A DNA stretch of 64,000 nucleotides from Tolypocladium sp. Sup5 PDA-1 (lineage: Eukaryota > Ascomycota > Sordariomycetes > Hypocreales > Ophiocordycipitaceae), in NCBI GenBank assembly GCA_000750105.3, contig JPHH03000042.1:1-64000 (forward strand). The letters run 5' to 3'. The translations under genes and the position numbers were made by a program. This document shows positions 44,563-54,744 of the stretch, in pieces (position 1 is the stretch's first letter; the number at the start of each line of letters is the position of its first letter). The notes under the pieces are model-generated. The model had not been told where the DNA came from and searched no databases. It saw nothing but the letters and a program-made list of their open reading frames with translations.

Positions 44563-46998
44563 ATGCAGGTGGGCGCTGCTGCTTGACAGCCCCAAGACCG
44601 CCCAACATTCCTCCCACAAGCTCCTCCCGTCTCCCTTCCAACATTCCCTTGCGGACCCTCCCTGCGCGCTCCGCCGACGACCAGCAAGACTCCCAGTCGG
44701 CATCGCTTCTCTCATACCGGGGAAGCGACGCCCCTCAGCTCCGTCGACTGTCCTCCGGCTCCGAGTCCTCCTGGACCGACACGGGCGACATTGGCGAACG
44801 ACACGCCGACGACCACGACCCCGTCCGTCTTCAGCTGCCCGACGAGCTCGAAGAGGAGCTGCTGGCCGGTGTCCAGAAGCGACAGCCGCGGCTTCACAAG
44901 AAGGTCCGCATCCACGACCCATCGCCGCATCGTTACGAACGCCCCCAGCCGCGATCCCGCGTCATCGATAAAGAGGCCATCGAGGTCCCTCGCATTACAC
45001 CCCGTCGTCCCTCCCGTGCTGAACGCTGCATCGGCGCCATCATGTCGGGACGGTCGGGCTCCATCCACGGCCTGACGGGCAAGGCCCTTCTGTACGCAGT
45101 CCCCCCCCCCCCCGACGTCCTGTCGCCAGAATCAAGGCGACGCGTGCTAACCGCCATCGTTCCAGTTATTTTACCAGTATATTCGTTTCCGTCGGAGTTT
45201 TTCTTTTCGGCTATGATCAAGGCGTCATGTCGGGCATCATTACGTTCGTCGCATCCTCCCCGGTGCCGATCCTGAGCCAACCGAGAAACCCGAACTGACA
45301 CGCAGACTCCCAGAGGCCCATACTTCATCGACTATTTCAACCAGCCGTCCAAAGCCCAAGTCGGAACCATGGTCGCTATCCTCGAGATTGGTGCCTTCGT
45401 TGCCTCATTAGTTGTCGGCCGCGTCGGAGACATCATCGGCCGACGGCGCACCATTCTCTATGGATCATGCATCTTCTTCGTCGGAGGTGCTCTCCAGACC
45501 CTCGCTACCTCGATGGCTCTTATGATGCTTGGGCGTATTATTGCTGGCCTTGGCGTCGGTATGCTGTCGACCATCGTCCCGGTCTATCAGTCGGAGATTT
45601 CTCCTCCTCACAACCGCGGAAAGCTGGCGTGCATTGAGTTCTCCGGCAACATCATCGGCTATACCACATCCGTCTGGGTCGACTACGGCTGCGGTTTCAT
45701 CGAGAGCAACCTGTCCTGGCGCATACCCCTGGGGATGCAATGTGTGATGGGGGCTCTGCTGGGCCTGGGAAGCTTGATCATAGTGGAATCTCCACGGTAA
45801 GGAGGTCTGGCTATTGCCCTGGGTAGCAAATTTTGCTGACAGCTTTCAGATGGCTGCTCGACAACGACCACGACGAAGAGGGCATGGTCGTCATTGCAAA
45901 CCTGTACGGCGGCGGCGATATTCACGACCCCAAGGCGCGCGAGGAGTACCGCGAGATCAAGATGAGCGTGCTGCTCGAGCGCCAGGAAGGCGAGCGCACA
46001 TACGCAGACATGTTCCGCAGATACAAAACCCGAGTCTTCATCGCCATGTCTGCCCAGGGGCTGGCGCAACTCAACGGCATCAACGTCATCTCGTACTACG
46101 CTCCTTACGTTTTCGAGTCGGCAGGCTGGGTTGGCCACGATGCCGTCCTCATGACTGGCTTGAATGGCATCACCTACTTCCTGTCCACCATTCCGCCTTG
46201 GTATCTTGTGGATCGATGGGGTCGGCGAGCAATCCTGCTTTCCGGCGCAGTGGCCATGGCCATATCGCTGTCTCTCATCTCTTACTTCATCTTCCTCGAC
46301 ATCAAGTGGACCCCGCGACTGGTGGTGCTCTTCGTCATGATTTACAACGCGGCGTTTGGCTACTCGTGGGGACCCATCCCCTGGCTCTATCCTCCCGAGA
46401 TTCTCCCTCTCAGCATCCGATCCAAGGGCGCCAGTCTGTCGACGGCCACGAACTGGGCTGCGAACTGGCTCGTCGGCGAGATGACTCCAATTTTGCAGGA
46501 ATGGATCAAGTGGCGTCTTTACCTCGTTCACGCGTTCTTCTGCGTGGCGAGTTTTGTAATTGGTAAGTTCAACAGGAAAAGCAGGAAACGGCGAGCAAAT
46601 GACTGACACTTGGAACAGTATACTTCATTTACCCGGAGACTTGTGGAGTCCGCCTCGAGGACATGGACTCAATATTTGGCGATGCCAGCACAGTTGCGGG
46701 CACTCCCTCGATCCACGCCGAGACGGGATCTCTTATGCGGGGCGGATCGCCGGCTGGCTCTGGTCGTGGCGGCATGGCAGCGTCGAGCCCAATCCCTGGC
46801 CTGTCCCTCGAACCCGGCGCTGACATCGATGACGACAGCAAGTCGCAGGTCCAGACAAGCGGCGGCGAGGACCGAAGCATCGGCGGTTGGCTGTCTAGAG
46901 TCGTCGGTCGCGGGCGCGACGACAGCACCGGTAGCGGTCAAGGCCGTTATGCGCCGCTTGGGCAGCAAGAGGAGGGCAACCGCAACAACAGCAACTGA
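44563..46998 (+). CDS. MFS sugar transporter with long cytosolic N- and C-terminal tails
   Basis: The secure exons are 44685-45091, 45166-45243, 45314-45796, 45850-46562 and 46619-46998. Joins give ALLYFTSIFVSVGVFLFGYD, GVMSGIITGPYFIDYF, ESPRWLLDND and FVIVYFIYPETCG. Sugar-porter motifs are visible: GRVGDIIGRRR, PRWLL, QLNGINVISYYAPYVFE, DRWGRR and PET. There are twelve helices. The start is uncertain because no ATG occurs between 44566 and 45041. I propose ATG-CAG at 44563-44568, a 116-nt intron and re-entry at 44685, giving 688 residues. The alternative is the internal ATG at 45042 (MSGRSGS), which would discard about 120 well-biased codons. The tails are Ser/Gly-rich and acidic. The family transports hexoses or other sugars; long tails are also seen in glucose-sensor-type members, but the substrate is not readable. 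Confidence 0.9.
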
Positions 46999-47627
46999 AG
47001 CGAGGTTCATGTGCATTTACGCGAATAGAATTTTGCATATAGACGGCGGCATGAGGCTTTGACGCAACGTCGCTCGGGGATACGGAAACGCACAGCTCGC
47101 CTGAGTCGGCGTCTTGACGATGAGACGGCCAGCCGCGAGCGGTTTGGAGACGCCAAGGGTAGATGTGCATACCTAGCACAGGACGGCATCGCAACGATAC
47201 GGCGCATTGTGGGGATGGGATGTGATTTCTGACGAGCGGCGCATAGACTGCGGCGAACGATGGCAAGGTACGATAGGGAGGTAGCGCGGCTGAGGCCGTT
47301 GAATGTGTAATCGCCACTACAGTGGACAAGGAGAGAGCGAAGACATAGATACCTCGAGTGTATTCCAACAAGTTCAATCAGGAACAACTGACTAGTGTGT
47401 AACAAAAGCGTCATTTTGAAAGCATACTTGCGTACTTCGTCCTTCGTATATTGGGTCTGTTGTGACGTTGTCTCGTGGCTTGGTGAACGCTGTGCCGAAT
47501 CCTGGATGGCCCGTGCTCCACCTATCTTCGAGGCTCATGACTGAGAACGTCCACCTCTCGCTCCACACTCACCATCTATTCGAGGTGGCAGCGCAATGAG
47601 GAGCACAACTTGACCAACAACGAAGCC
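46999..47627. other. Intergenic region
   Basis: This holds the 3' flank of the sugar transporter and the promoter of the DUF1763-like gene. No gene seen. A degenerate palindrome-like motif (GTACTTCGTCC) lies near 47433-47443. Confidence 0.65.
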
Positions 47628-48089
47628 ATGGCCGCCAAAACGGACATTGTGCACGCCTACCGGCACCTCTACCGGGTGCTGCTGCAGGCGGTGCAGTTCT
47701 CGTCGCCGGCGCGGTACGTGGCGCGGGACCAGCTGCGGGCGGCGTTCCGGGACGGCGCGGCGCCGTGGGATGCCGAGGGCGCGAAGCGGACGCTTTGGTT
47801 CGTGCAGGCGGCGGCGAGGGAGAGGGGGCTGGAGCACCAGATCCTGAAGAACCTGCTGCGGGTGCGGCTGCAGCGGGCGCGCGAGGGGAGGAACTGGAAG
47901 AGGATGGTGCACGAGAGCAAGCAGAGGTGAGTCCACGACGCCCCGAAGGACTGGGTATGAGAGGTTGGGGGACGGGAGGGCTAATGTGCGGATAGGAACG
48001 ACATGAAGGGGGAGCAGGAGACGGCCATGAGGCATTATGATATGACGGTTGCGATGCTCAACAAGAGCATGGGGCTTTGCCTACGGTGA
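47628..48089 (+). CDS. Small LYR-like protein of the fungal DUF1763 family
   Basis: Exons 47628-47926 and 47996-48089 give 130 residues. The 69-nt intron (GTGAGT...GATAG) restores frame as ESKQRNDMKGEQETAMRHYD. The N-terminus MAAKTDIVHAYRHLYRVLLQ contains an A-Y-R-H-L-Y-R motif like that of LYR proteins, which are usually mitochondrial assembly factors that bind acyl carrier protein. The rest is helical and very basic (LLRVRLQRAREGRNWKRM). The frame is open six codons upstream but has no ATG there. The DUF1763 assignment is from memory of the family pattern and the mitochondrial role is inference. It is convergent with frataxin. Confidence 0.75.
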
Positions 48090-48463
48090 AGTCGTTCGGG
48101 CCATGAGACCGACTTGCGACATTCTGCACCGACAAGCCCATCCATGAGCCCCTGATATAGGGGGTCCCGCATAAAGTGCGCCGACACTCGTGGGAAACAT
48201 GGCTGGCCATTTCAGGGACAGCTTTACGCAATTATCAGGGAACACGCGACTACGCTCGTCACTGAGACGAGCAACTCAACAACCAACCACGACATGTACG
48301 ATACAGTCCACGCAACACAAGGGAAGGGCATGGTGCAACGGCGCAGCTTGTTGTATGATTTCGCATTGGCTTGAACGGAAACCTATAGACAATAATACAC
48401 AAAGACGGGATATCACATCGCCTTGCTGGTGCAAGCCAAGCCATGCCATGCCGGACCAGACAC

Positions 48464-48497
<34 letters not shown>

Positions 48498-48550
48498 TTC
48501 CTTCAAAAAAAATACAGGATTGAATATTTCTCGTTTGCCAACGGCGGTCA
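48090..48550. other. Convergent intergenic region with a C33 tract
   Basis: This holds the 3' flanks of the DUF1763-like gene and frataxin. The C33 homopolymer at 48465-48497 is the most striking element. No gene seen. Confidence 0.7.
48465..48497 (+). repeat. C33 homopolymer
   Basis: Thirty-three consecutive C residues, equal to a G-run on the strand that encodes frataxin, about 54 nt beyond its stop codon. Its length is unreliable in any assembly. Confidence 0.9.
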
Positions 48551-49228
48551 CTAGCTGTGGGCCGGCGCATCGATGACGACGTCGAGCTCCTTGAGGACGA
48601 GCTCGTTCAAGCTCATGCCGTCCCGCGTGTAGATCCAGTTGCCGGAGCCGGTGCCCTCCTTCTCGCCCTGGCCCTCGCCGACGATACACCAGTCGTAGCG
48701 CTTGGGGCCGGAGATGGGCGATGAGAGCCAGATCTGCTTGTTCGGAGGCTGCTTGTTGATGACGTAGGTGCCCTTGTTCGCTACCGTGATGGTCATGACG
48801 CCGGCCTGTGGCAGGGAGTCAGATGGTCAGCATGGGCGCAACCGTTGTGAGCTTTATCTTGCGACGGGACGACGCACCGAGTATTCAATATCGACATCTT
48901 CCCTGCTATCTTGCAGCTGCTCAAACTTGACCAGCACGGTGTCAAGGTAGGCGTCCGCCAGCTCGTGGTACTTGCTATCGGAGAGCTCAACCACCCCGTA
49001 CGTCGGCTCCGTCTTTGCGGTGTCGTCCTTGACGGGATGCTCGGTGTCCGGCATGATGCCCCTCGCCCGGGTCGCCGACGCCGAGAACAGCCGTCGCGGG
49101 CAGATTGGCTGTGGCAGGACGGCGCGGGAGGCGCATGGGACGAGGCGGAAGCTGGCGCGGGCGGCGCTGGAGCTCTGGGCGGCGCGTGTGACGAGCCGCG
49201 AAGCTTGGATTATGCCTTGTCGAGACAT
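48551..49228 (-). CDS. YFH1: Frataxin, mitochondrial
   Basis: The matrix protein that supports iron-sulphur cluster assembly on the Nfs1-Isd11-Isu scaffold complex. Exons 49228-48878 and 48805-48551 give 201 residues; the 72-nt intron joins in phase 0 as DIEYSAGVMTITVANKGTYV. A basic Arg/Ser-rich presequence of about 60 residues (MSRQGIIQASRLVTRAAQSS...) fits mitochondrial import. The acidic ridge lies in helix 1 (HELADAYLDTVLVKFEQLQD, then SREDVDIEYS). The signature NKQIWLSSPISGPKRYDW is intact, as is the C-terminal helix (SLNELVLKELDVV). It shares 425 bp of divergent promoter with the AP-3 sigma gene. Confidence 0.97.
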
Positions 49229-49653
49229 GATGCTGGGATCGGTGAGTCGCTGGCGCAGGAGCGCTGAAGAGGAATCGGCTCGGGGCGTTTCGAGGTATGG
49301 CGGATGTGGAGGTGAGGAGGTTGGTGTACAAGGGAACCAGTATCGCAGACGGCTGTCCTGGGGCCAATTGTCGTCGTCGTGGCCGCGGCAAAGGTGGAGG
49401 AAGAAGAGGAGGAGGATGCTGCAGTTGCATCGGATTGAGCTCCCCGCCGTACTCCGTCCCTTAGGTACGTACGTCAAGGTGCAGCGCAGGCCGTTGCAAG
49501 CTGCGGTTGGCTCAATCGCCTGGCTGAGCTGCAGTTAGTCATCTGCTCGCTGGGTGTGGCTGCGTCGATTCCATGAGCCCCACCATCTTCAACCCGCCTC
49601 AGTTCGTCTCCGCCATACTGCGAGGATGACGAGCCCGGCCTCGTCCTTCGACA
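49229..49653. other. Divergent promoter region of frataxin and AP-3 sigma
   Basis: No gene seen. It contains GTACTCCGTC-GGTACGTACG sequence (about 49450-49475) related to the dispersed palindrome. Confidence 0.6.
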
Positions 49654-50280
49654 ATGATTAATGCGTTTCTGGTCTTCAACGGCCAGGGCCAGCCTCGGCT
49701 GACCAAATTCTACACGCAGCTGGTAAGCCACCCGCGGAATCCCCGCCTTCTGTGCCGGCGCAGGCTAACATACGGCGTCCAGGAAACGAGCATCCAACAG
49801 CGGCTGATATCCGAGATCTTCACCCTCGTGTCGAACCGACCGTCCGGCTCCTGCAACTTCCTGCCCCTGCCGCCGCTGCTCGCCGCGTCGGGCACCTCGC
49901 ACACCTCGTCCCAGGAGCAAAACGACGTGCCCTCGCTCGTCACCTACCGCAACTATGCGACCCTCTACTTCATCGTGATATCTACGTCGACCGAGTCGCC
50001 GCTCGCCCTCATCGACCTGATACAAGTCTACGTCGAGGCCCTGGATAAGCTCTTTGAGAACGTGTGCGAGCTGGACCTCATCTTTAACTTTGAGACGCTG
50101 CACGCTACGCTGTCGGAGATGATTATCGGAGGAGTGGTGATTGAGACAGGCCTGGACCGCATCGTCTCGGGCGTAAGGGCACAAGGGACTGTCGCGAAGC
50201 GGCCCGTCAACGAAGGGCGGAGCTCCGGGCTGGGCTCGGGTCTCGGCATGAGTGGAAACTTTGCCTGGGCAGGGCGATGA
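49654..50280 (+). CDS. APS3: AP-3 adaptor complex sigma subunit
   Basis: The small subunit of the AP-3 coat that sorts cargo from the Golgi/endosome to the vacuole. Exons 49654-49722 and 49783-50280 give 188 residues; the 60-nt intron (GTAAGC...GTCCAG) joins as MINAFLVFNGQGQPRLTKFY-TQL-ETSIQQRLISEI. Longin-fold features are clear: TYRNYATLYFIVISTSTESP, LALIDLIQVYVEALDKLFEN and VCELDLIFNFETLHATLSEM. A short insert after FTLVSNRPSGSCNFLP and the Gly-rich C-terminal tail (SSGLGSGLGMSGNF) are typical of fungal versions. It converges with the next gene, with only 129 bp between stops. Confidence 0.96.
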   Translation: MINAFLVFNGQGQPRLTKFYTQLVSHPRNPRLLCRRRLTYGVQETSIQQRLISEIFTLVSNRPSGSCNFLPLPPLLAASGTSHTSSQEQNDVPSLVTYRNYATLYFIVISTSTESPLALIDLIQVYVEALDKLFENVCELDLIFNFETLHATLSEMIIGGVVIETGLDRIVSGVRAQGTVAKRPVNEGRSSGLGSGLGMSGNFAWAGR

Positions 50281-50409
50281 TGCAGCATGAGAGGCTGTAG
50301 TTCAAAGAGAAGAGTCCAATGATACGTCCAGACAAAGATATTCGTACATGTTGATCCGACATGGGGTATAACGCCGAGCGCCACAAAATGGTGAATGACA
50401 TCGTACAGC

Positions 50410-50947
50410 TCACTTGGATTCCGAATCCGGGCCCTTTGTAGGCGGGCTCGTCTCGGGCGCATCCTTTCGTCGTTCGTATCGTTTATCGGGATCGAGGACG
50501 CCGAACAGGTTGGCTGCATGCCGGCGCATCTGGTTCAAGTCAGCAACACGGCCCGTAAATGGCTGACTTGACGAACGAACCTCTTCGGATGGCTTGTACT
50601 TCTGCCCCCACCATTCAAACTCGGAGTAGAAGAGCAGCCATACCAACGCGGCTAAGTAAGAGTCAGCGTCTGCCTCGAGATCCACGACATGTACGCAACT
50701 GACCTGCGATGGTCGCGAGCTGCGCAAACTTGATTCCCTTCTCCCACCTCGGCGACCTGCTGGCAAGGAAGATGCGGCGCTTGTACTTCTTCTCAAACCG
50801 GAGCTGTTGCTGGTGGTTGAGGTCCTTGAAGTTCGGCGGCCACACCTTTCTCGCCTGGTACGGATTGCTGGCCACGGTCAGCGGCGCCCGCTTCGCAACG
50901 GGCTCCTTGGCTGACTGGGCCAATCGTCTGACGAGCGTCGGGAACAT
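50410..50947 (-). CDS. Small single-helix, probably mitochondrial membrane protein
   Basis: Exons 50947-50704 and 50651-50581 join across a 52-nt intron (GTCAGT...CTTAG) to give TIAAALVWLLFYSEFEWWG. The N-terminus MFPTLVRRLAQSAKEPVAKR looks like a mitochondrial presequence. A basic stretch (RFEKKYKRRIFLASRSPRWE) leads into one membrane helix and an acidic/aromatic loop. Next, 51 nt (50580-50530, GTTCGT...GCTGAC...CCAG) form either an intron or 17 extra residues, since the piece is a multiple of three with no stop. Spliced, the protein is 144 residues; retained, 161. The tail begins MRRHAANLFGVLDPDKRYER. I know of similar unnamed fungal proteins but no function. Confidence 0.78.
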
Positions 50948-51318
50948 TGCGCCGTGAAGTTGTGACTCCTGGGCCCGATGTAGGAGATGGGCGAGTCTCC
51001 TGTGACGCTGTCGAGGCTCTCCAAGGAATATGGCCTAGGCTGGATAGGGCAGTCACAGAGCACCGCCTCACGGGGCCAGGATCTGTTAGCGCCACACCAG
51101 CACCCTGGGACTTGTGCCCCGCGATCGATTTTCACCCCTCCTCACATCGACCTCGCTCGACTGTGACTCAAAATTGCCCGTGGCCAGAGTCAAAGGTCAG
51201 CACGGCGCAGTTCGCACCCGCAAGAGAGTCAAGCGACGAGCGTTGGACACGCATAAATACGACGAGGCCTTCCGATTTTCGCGAGATATCGCCAACTACA
51301 CCGCAAAGCGTTGCGACA
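50948..51318. promoter_or_regulatory. Divergent promoter of the small membrane protein and LeuRS
   Basis: A 371-bp gap between outward-facing starts. The LeuRS frame is open across it but contains no ATG before 51319, so it is taken as leader and promoter, not coding. Confidence 0.6.
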
Positions 51319-54300
51319 ATGGATCCGACACCCAAGGCCATGGAGGCCCTGAGCATTTCCCAGCCCAAGACCAAGGAGCTGAAAGGAGTACGTGAACTCT
51401 TCGCTCCTATTACTTTGCTGAACACTTTTATTGATTTCCCTCAGACCGAGAAGCGAGATTCCTTGATCGTCGTCGAGAAGAAGTATCAGGAACAGTGGGC
51501 GGCAGACCGCATCTTCGAACAAAATGCCCCCTCGACCCAGGAGGTGCCGCTGCACTCCATTTCCGCCGCCGAACTGCGAGAGAGACAGCCCAAGTTCTTT
51601 GGATGCATGCCGTATCCGTACATGAACGGCGTCCTGCACGCCGGGCACACCTTCTCGGCCAGCAAAGTCGAGTTCGCCGCCGGCGTGGCCAGGATGCAGG
51701 GCAAGCGGGCCTTGTTCCCCATGGCGTTCCACTGCACGGGCATGCCCATCAAGGCGTGCGCCGACAAGCTGGTCAACGAGATTAAGCTGTTTGGTCGCGA
51801 CTTTACGGGATACAAGGAGGACCAGGGGGTCGCCGAGGAGGAGCCTGCCCCCGCGGCCAACAAGGCGAAGAAGGAGGACGTCACCAAGTTCACGACCAAC
51901 AAGAGCAAAGCCAAGGCCAAGACTGCCCAGCTGAAGTACCAGTTCCAGATTATGAAGTCGATTGGCATTCCGCAGGAGGAGATCCATCTGTTTGCCGACC
52001 CGCAATACTGGCTGGAGTTCTTCCCGCCGCTGGCGATCCAGGATTTGACCAACCTGGGGTGCCGAATCGATTGGCGGAGATCGTTTGTCACCACCGACGC
52101 CAACCCTTATTACGACGCTTTCGTTAGATGGCAGATGAACCGCTTGAGGGAGCTGAACAAGATCAAGTTCGGCAAGAGATATACCATTTACTCCATCAAG
52201 GACGGCCAGCCGTGCATGGACCACGACCGCGCCGAGGGAGAGGCAGTCAACCCGCAAGAGTATACCGCTTTGAAGCTGAAAGTCTTGGAGTGGGCACCCA
52301 AAGCTGCCGAGGCTATCAAGGGTAAGCTCCCGGAGGGCTCTGACGTCTTCTTGGTGCCTGCCACCCTGAGACCCGAGACCATGTACGGACAGACGTGCTG
52401 CTTCGTCGGACCCAAGATCAACTACGGCATCTTCAAGGCGGGCGAGAAGTCTTACTACGTGGTTACGGACAGAGCTGCCCGGAACATGGCCTATCAAGGA
52501 ATTCTGGCCAAGCAGGGTGTCATTGAGAAGGCTGGTGAGATCCTGGGCTCTGACCTTGTAGGAACTCTGATCAATGCCCCCCTGTCGTGCCATAAAGAGG
52601 GCGTTCGGGTTCTGCCCATGGACAATGTCTTGCCCACCAAGGGCACTGGTGTTGTCACCTCTGTCCCCTCGGACAGCCCCGACGACTACGCCACCATCAC
52701 CGAACTGGCCAAGAAGGCCGATTACTACGGAATCAAGAAGGAGTGGGCCGAGCTGGAAATCTTCCCCATCATCGACACTCCTTCATACGGTGATTTGTGC
52801 GCGCCGTTCCTGGTCAAGAAGCTGAAGATTGCGTCGCCCAAGGACACCAAGCAGCTGGAGGAGGCCAAGGAGCTGGCTTACAAGGAGGGCTTCTACCAGG
52901 GTGTCCTGAAGGTCGGCGATTTCAAGGGCGAGAAAGTCGAGACTGCCAAGCCCAAGGTCAGGAGCCAGCTGATTGACGCCGGAGAGGCTTTCGCGTACTC
53001 GGAGCCCGAGCGCAAGGTCGTCAGCAGATCCGGCGACGACTGCATCGTGGCCCTGATGGACCAGTGGTACCTGGACTACGGTGAGGAGTCCTGGAAACAG
53101 ACCGCCCTGAAGTGGGTTGAGAACGCCGACGGCAAGGGTCTGGAGACGTATACCTCGGAAACCAAGAACAGCTTCGAGGGCGTCCTGAACTGGCTGAACC
53201 AGTGGGCGTGCGCGAGAAGCTTCGGCCTGGGCTCGAGGCTGCCGTGGGACCCCCAGTTCTTGGTTGAGAGTCTGAGTGACTCCACCATCTACATGGCCTA
53301 CTACACCATCGCCCACTATCTGCAAAAGGACCTCTTTGGCCGTGAAAAGGGTATTGGCGGCATTGAAGCCGACCAGATGATTGACGAGGTGTGGGACTAC
53401 ATCTTCTGCCGCCGCGAGCTGAGCGACGACGTGCTGAAGGCCTCCAAAATTCCAAAGGAGACCCTGGAGAGCATGCGCCGCGAGTTCGAGTACTTTTACC
53501 CCCTGGATGTGCGAAGCTCGGGCAAGGACTTGATCCCGAACCATCTGACCTTCTTCCTGTATGTGCACTTGGCCATCTTCCCTCCAGAGTACTGGCCTCG
53601 CGGTGTCCGTGCCAACGGGCATCTGATGTTGAACGGCGAGAAGATGGCCAAGAGTACCGGCAATTTCATGACCCTGCGCGAGTTGACCTTGAAGTACGGT
53701 GCTGATGCGGCACGTATCGCTATTGCCGATGCTGGAGATGGTGTCAGCGACGCCAACTTCGAAGAGGACGTTGCCGACAACAACATTCTGCGCCTGTTCA
53801 ATCTGCGCGAGTGGTGCGAGGAGATGGTCCGAGAGCAGAACGAGCTGCGATCCGGAGAGACCAACTCGTTCCAGGATGCGCTGTTCAACAACGAGCTGAA
53901 CAGCGGAGCGCGCGAGGCCATCGAGCAGTACCGCCATACCAACTACAAGCTGGCCCTGAAGGCCGCTCTCTACGAGCTGACGAGCGCTCGCGACTTTTAT
54001 CGCGAGGCGTGCTCGGCCGGCGGCATCAAGATGCACAAGGACTTGGTCTTCCGGTACATTGAGCTGCAGGCCCTGCTGATGGCCGTCATTACGCCGCACT
54101 GGTCAGAGTATATCTGGCTGGAGGTCCTGAAGAAGGGCTCTACGATCCACAACGCCAGCTTCCCCGAGGTGCCTCCTGTCGATGCGGCCCTGTCCGCCAA
54201 GAGAGACTACGTCCGCAACACGTCGTCCAACGTCAACTCGGCCGAGGGTCTGCAGCTGAAGAAGAAGGCCAAGGGCAAGGAGCTGTCTTTCGACCCCAAG

Positions 54301-54744
54301 GCGCCCAAGAAGCTGACCATCTACATGACGGACAAGTTCCCGTCGTGGCAGGCCAAGTACATGGACTTGCTGAAGGAGATGTGGGACCCGGCGACCAAGT
54401 CTGTCAACGACAAGGAGCTGAACGGCAAGATTGCCAAGATGGGCGAGATGAAGAAGGCGATGCCCTTTGTCCAGGGCCTGAAGAAGCGTCTGCAGTCGGG
54501 GGAGCCCGCCAGCGTCGTCTTGGAGCAGAAGCTGGCGTTTGACGAGAGGGAGACGCTGGCGCAGATGGTTCCGGGACTGTCCCGGACGGCGGGCCTGGTC
54601 GCCTGCGATGTGTTGATCGTCGAGGAGGGAGGCAAGAAGGGCGTCAACATGGCCGACGGCAAGGAGGTGGAGATTACCGGGCCGCTGGCTGACAATGCCC
54701 TTCCCGGCTCGCCAACGTTTTTCTTTGAGAACGTGCCGGCCTGA
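51319..54744 (+). CDS. CDC60: Leucyl-tRNA synthetase, cytosolic
   Basis: A class Ia enzyme that charges tRNA-Leu. Exon 1 is 51319-51387 (MDPTPKAMEALSISQPKTKE), and a 57-nt intron (GTACGT...GCTGAACAC...CCTCAG) leads to 51445-54744, giving 1,122 residues as in other cytosolic LeuRS. The intron is a multiple of three without a stop, so the frame reads through it; splicing gives ELKGTEKRDSLIVVEKKYQE, the usual family N-terminus. The HIGH motif is HAGH at H88 and KMSKS is KMAKS at K756. The CP1 editing domain is present (PATLRPETMYGQT, VTSVPSDSPDDY). The C-terminal domains are complete. There is no mitochondrial presequence, so a separate mitochondrial enzyme is expected elsewhere. Confidence 0.97.
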   Translation: MDPTPKAMEALSISQPKTKELKGVRELFAPITLLNTFIDFPQTEKRDSLIVVEKKYQEQWAADRIFEQNAPSTQEVPLHSISAAELRERQPKFFGCMPYPYMNGVLHAGHTFSASKVEFAAGVARMQGKRALFPMAFHCTGMPIKACADKLVNEIKLFGRDFTGYKEDQGVAEEEPAPAANKAKKEDVTKFTTNKSKAKAKTAQLKYQFQIMKSIGIPQEEIHLFADPQYWLEFFPPLAIQDLTNLGCRIDWRRSFVTTDANPYYDAFVRWQMNRLRELNKIKFGKRYTIYSIKDGQPCMDHDRAEGEAVNPQEYTALKLKVLEWAPKAAEAIKGKLPEGSDVFLVPATLRPETMYGQTCCFVGPKINYGIFKAGEKSYYVVTDRAARNMAYQGILAKQGVIEKAGEILGSDLVGTLINAPLSCHKEGVRVLPMDNVLPTKGTGVVTSVPSDSPDDYATITELAKKADYYGIKKEWAELEIFPIIDTPSYGDLCAPFLVKKLKIASPKDTKQLEEAKELAYKEGFYQGVLKVGDFKGEKVETAKPKVRSQLIDAGEAFAYSEPERKVVSRSGDDCIVALMDQWYLDYGEESWKQTALKWVENADGKGLETYTSETKNSFEGVLNWLNQWACARSFGLGSRLPWDPQFLVESLSDSTIYMAYYTIAHYLQKDLFGREKGIGGIEADQMIDEVWDYIFCRRELSDDVLKASKIPKETLESMRREFEYFYPLDVRSSGKDLIPNHLTFFLYVHLAIFPPEYWPRGVRANGHLMLNGEKMAKSTGNFMTLRELTLKYGADAARIAIADAGDGVSDANFEEDVADNNILRLFNLREWCEEMVREQNELRSGETNSFQDALFNNELNSGAREAIEQYRHTNYKLALKAALYELTSARDFYREACSAGGIKMHKDLVFRYIELQALLMAVITPHWSEYIWLEVLKKGSTIHNASFPEVPPVDAALSAKRDYVRNTSSNVNSAEGLQLKKKAKGKELSFDPKAPKKLTIYMTDKFPSWQAKYMDLLKEMWDPATKSVNDKELNGKIAKMGEMKKAMPFVQGLKKRLQSGEPASVVLEQKLAFDERETLAQMVPGLSRTAGLVACDVLIVEEGGKKGVNMADGKEVEITGPLADNALPGSPTFFFENVPA

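Noticed and set aside
50947..51318. N-terminal extension of LeuRS upstream of 51319
   Set aside because: The frame is open but has no ATG, lies in the divergent promoter, and family members begin near the MDPTPKAMEAL start.
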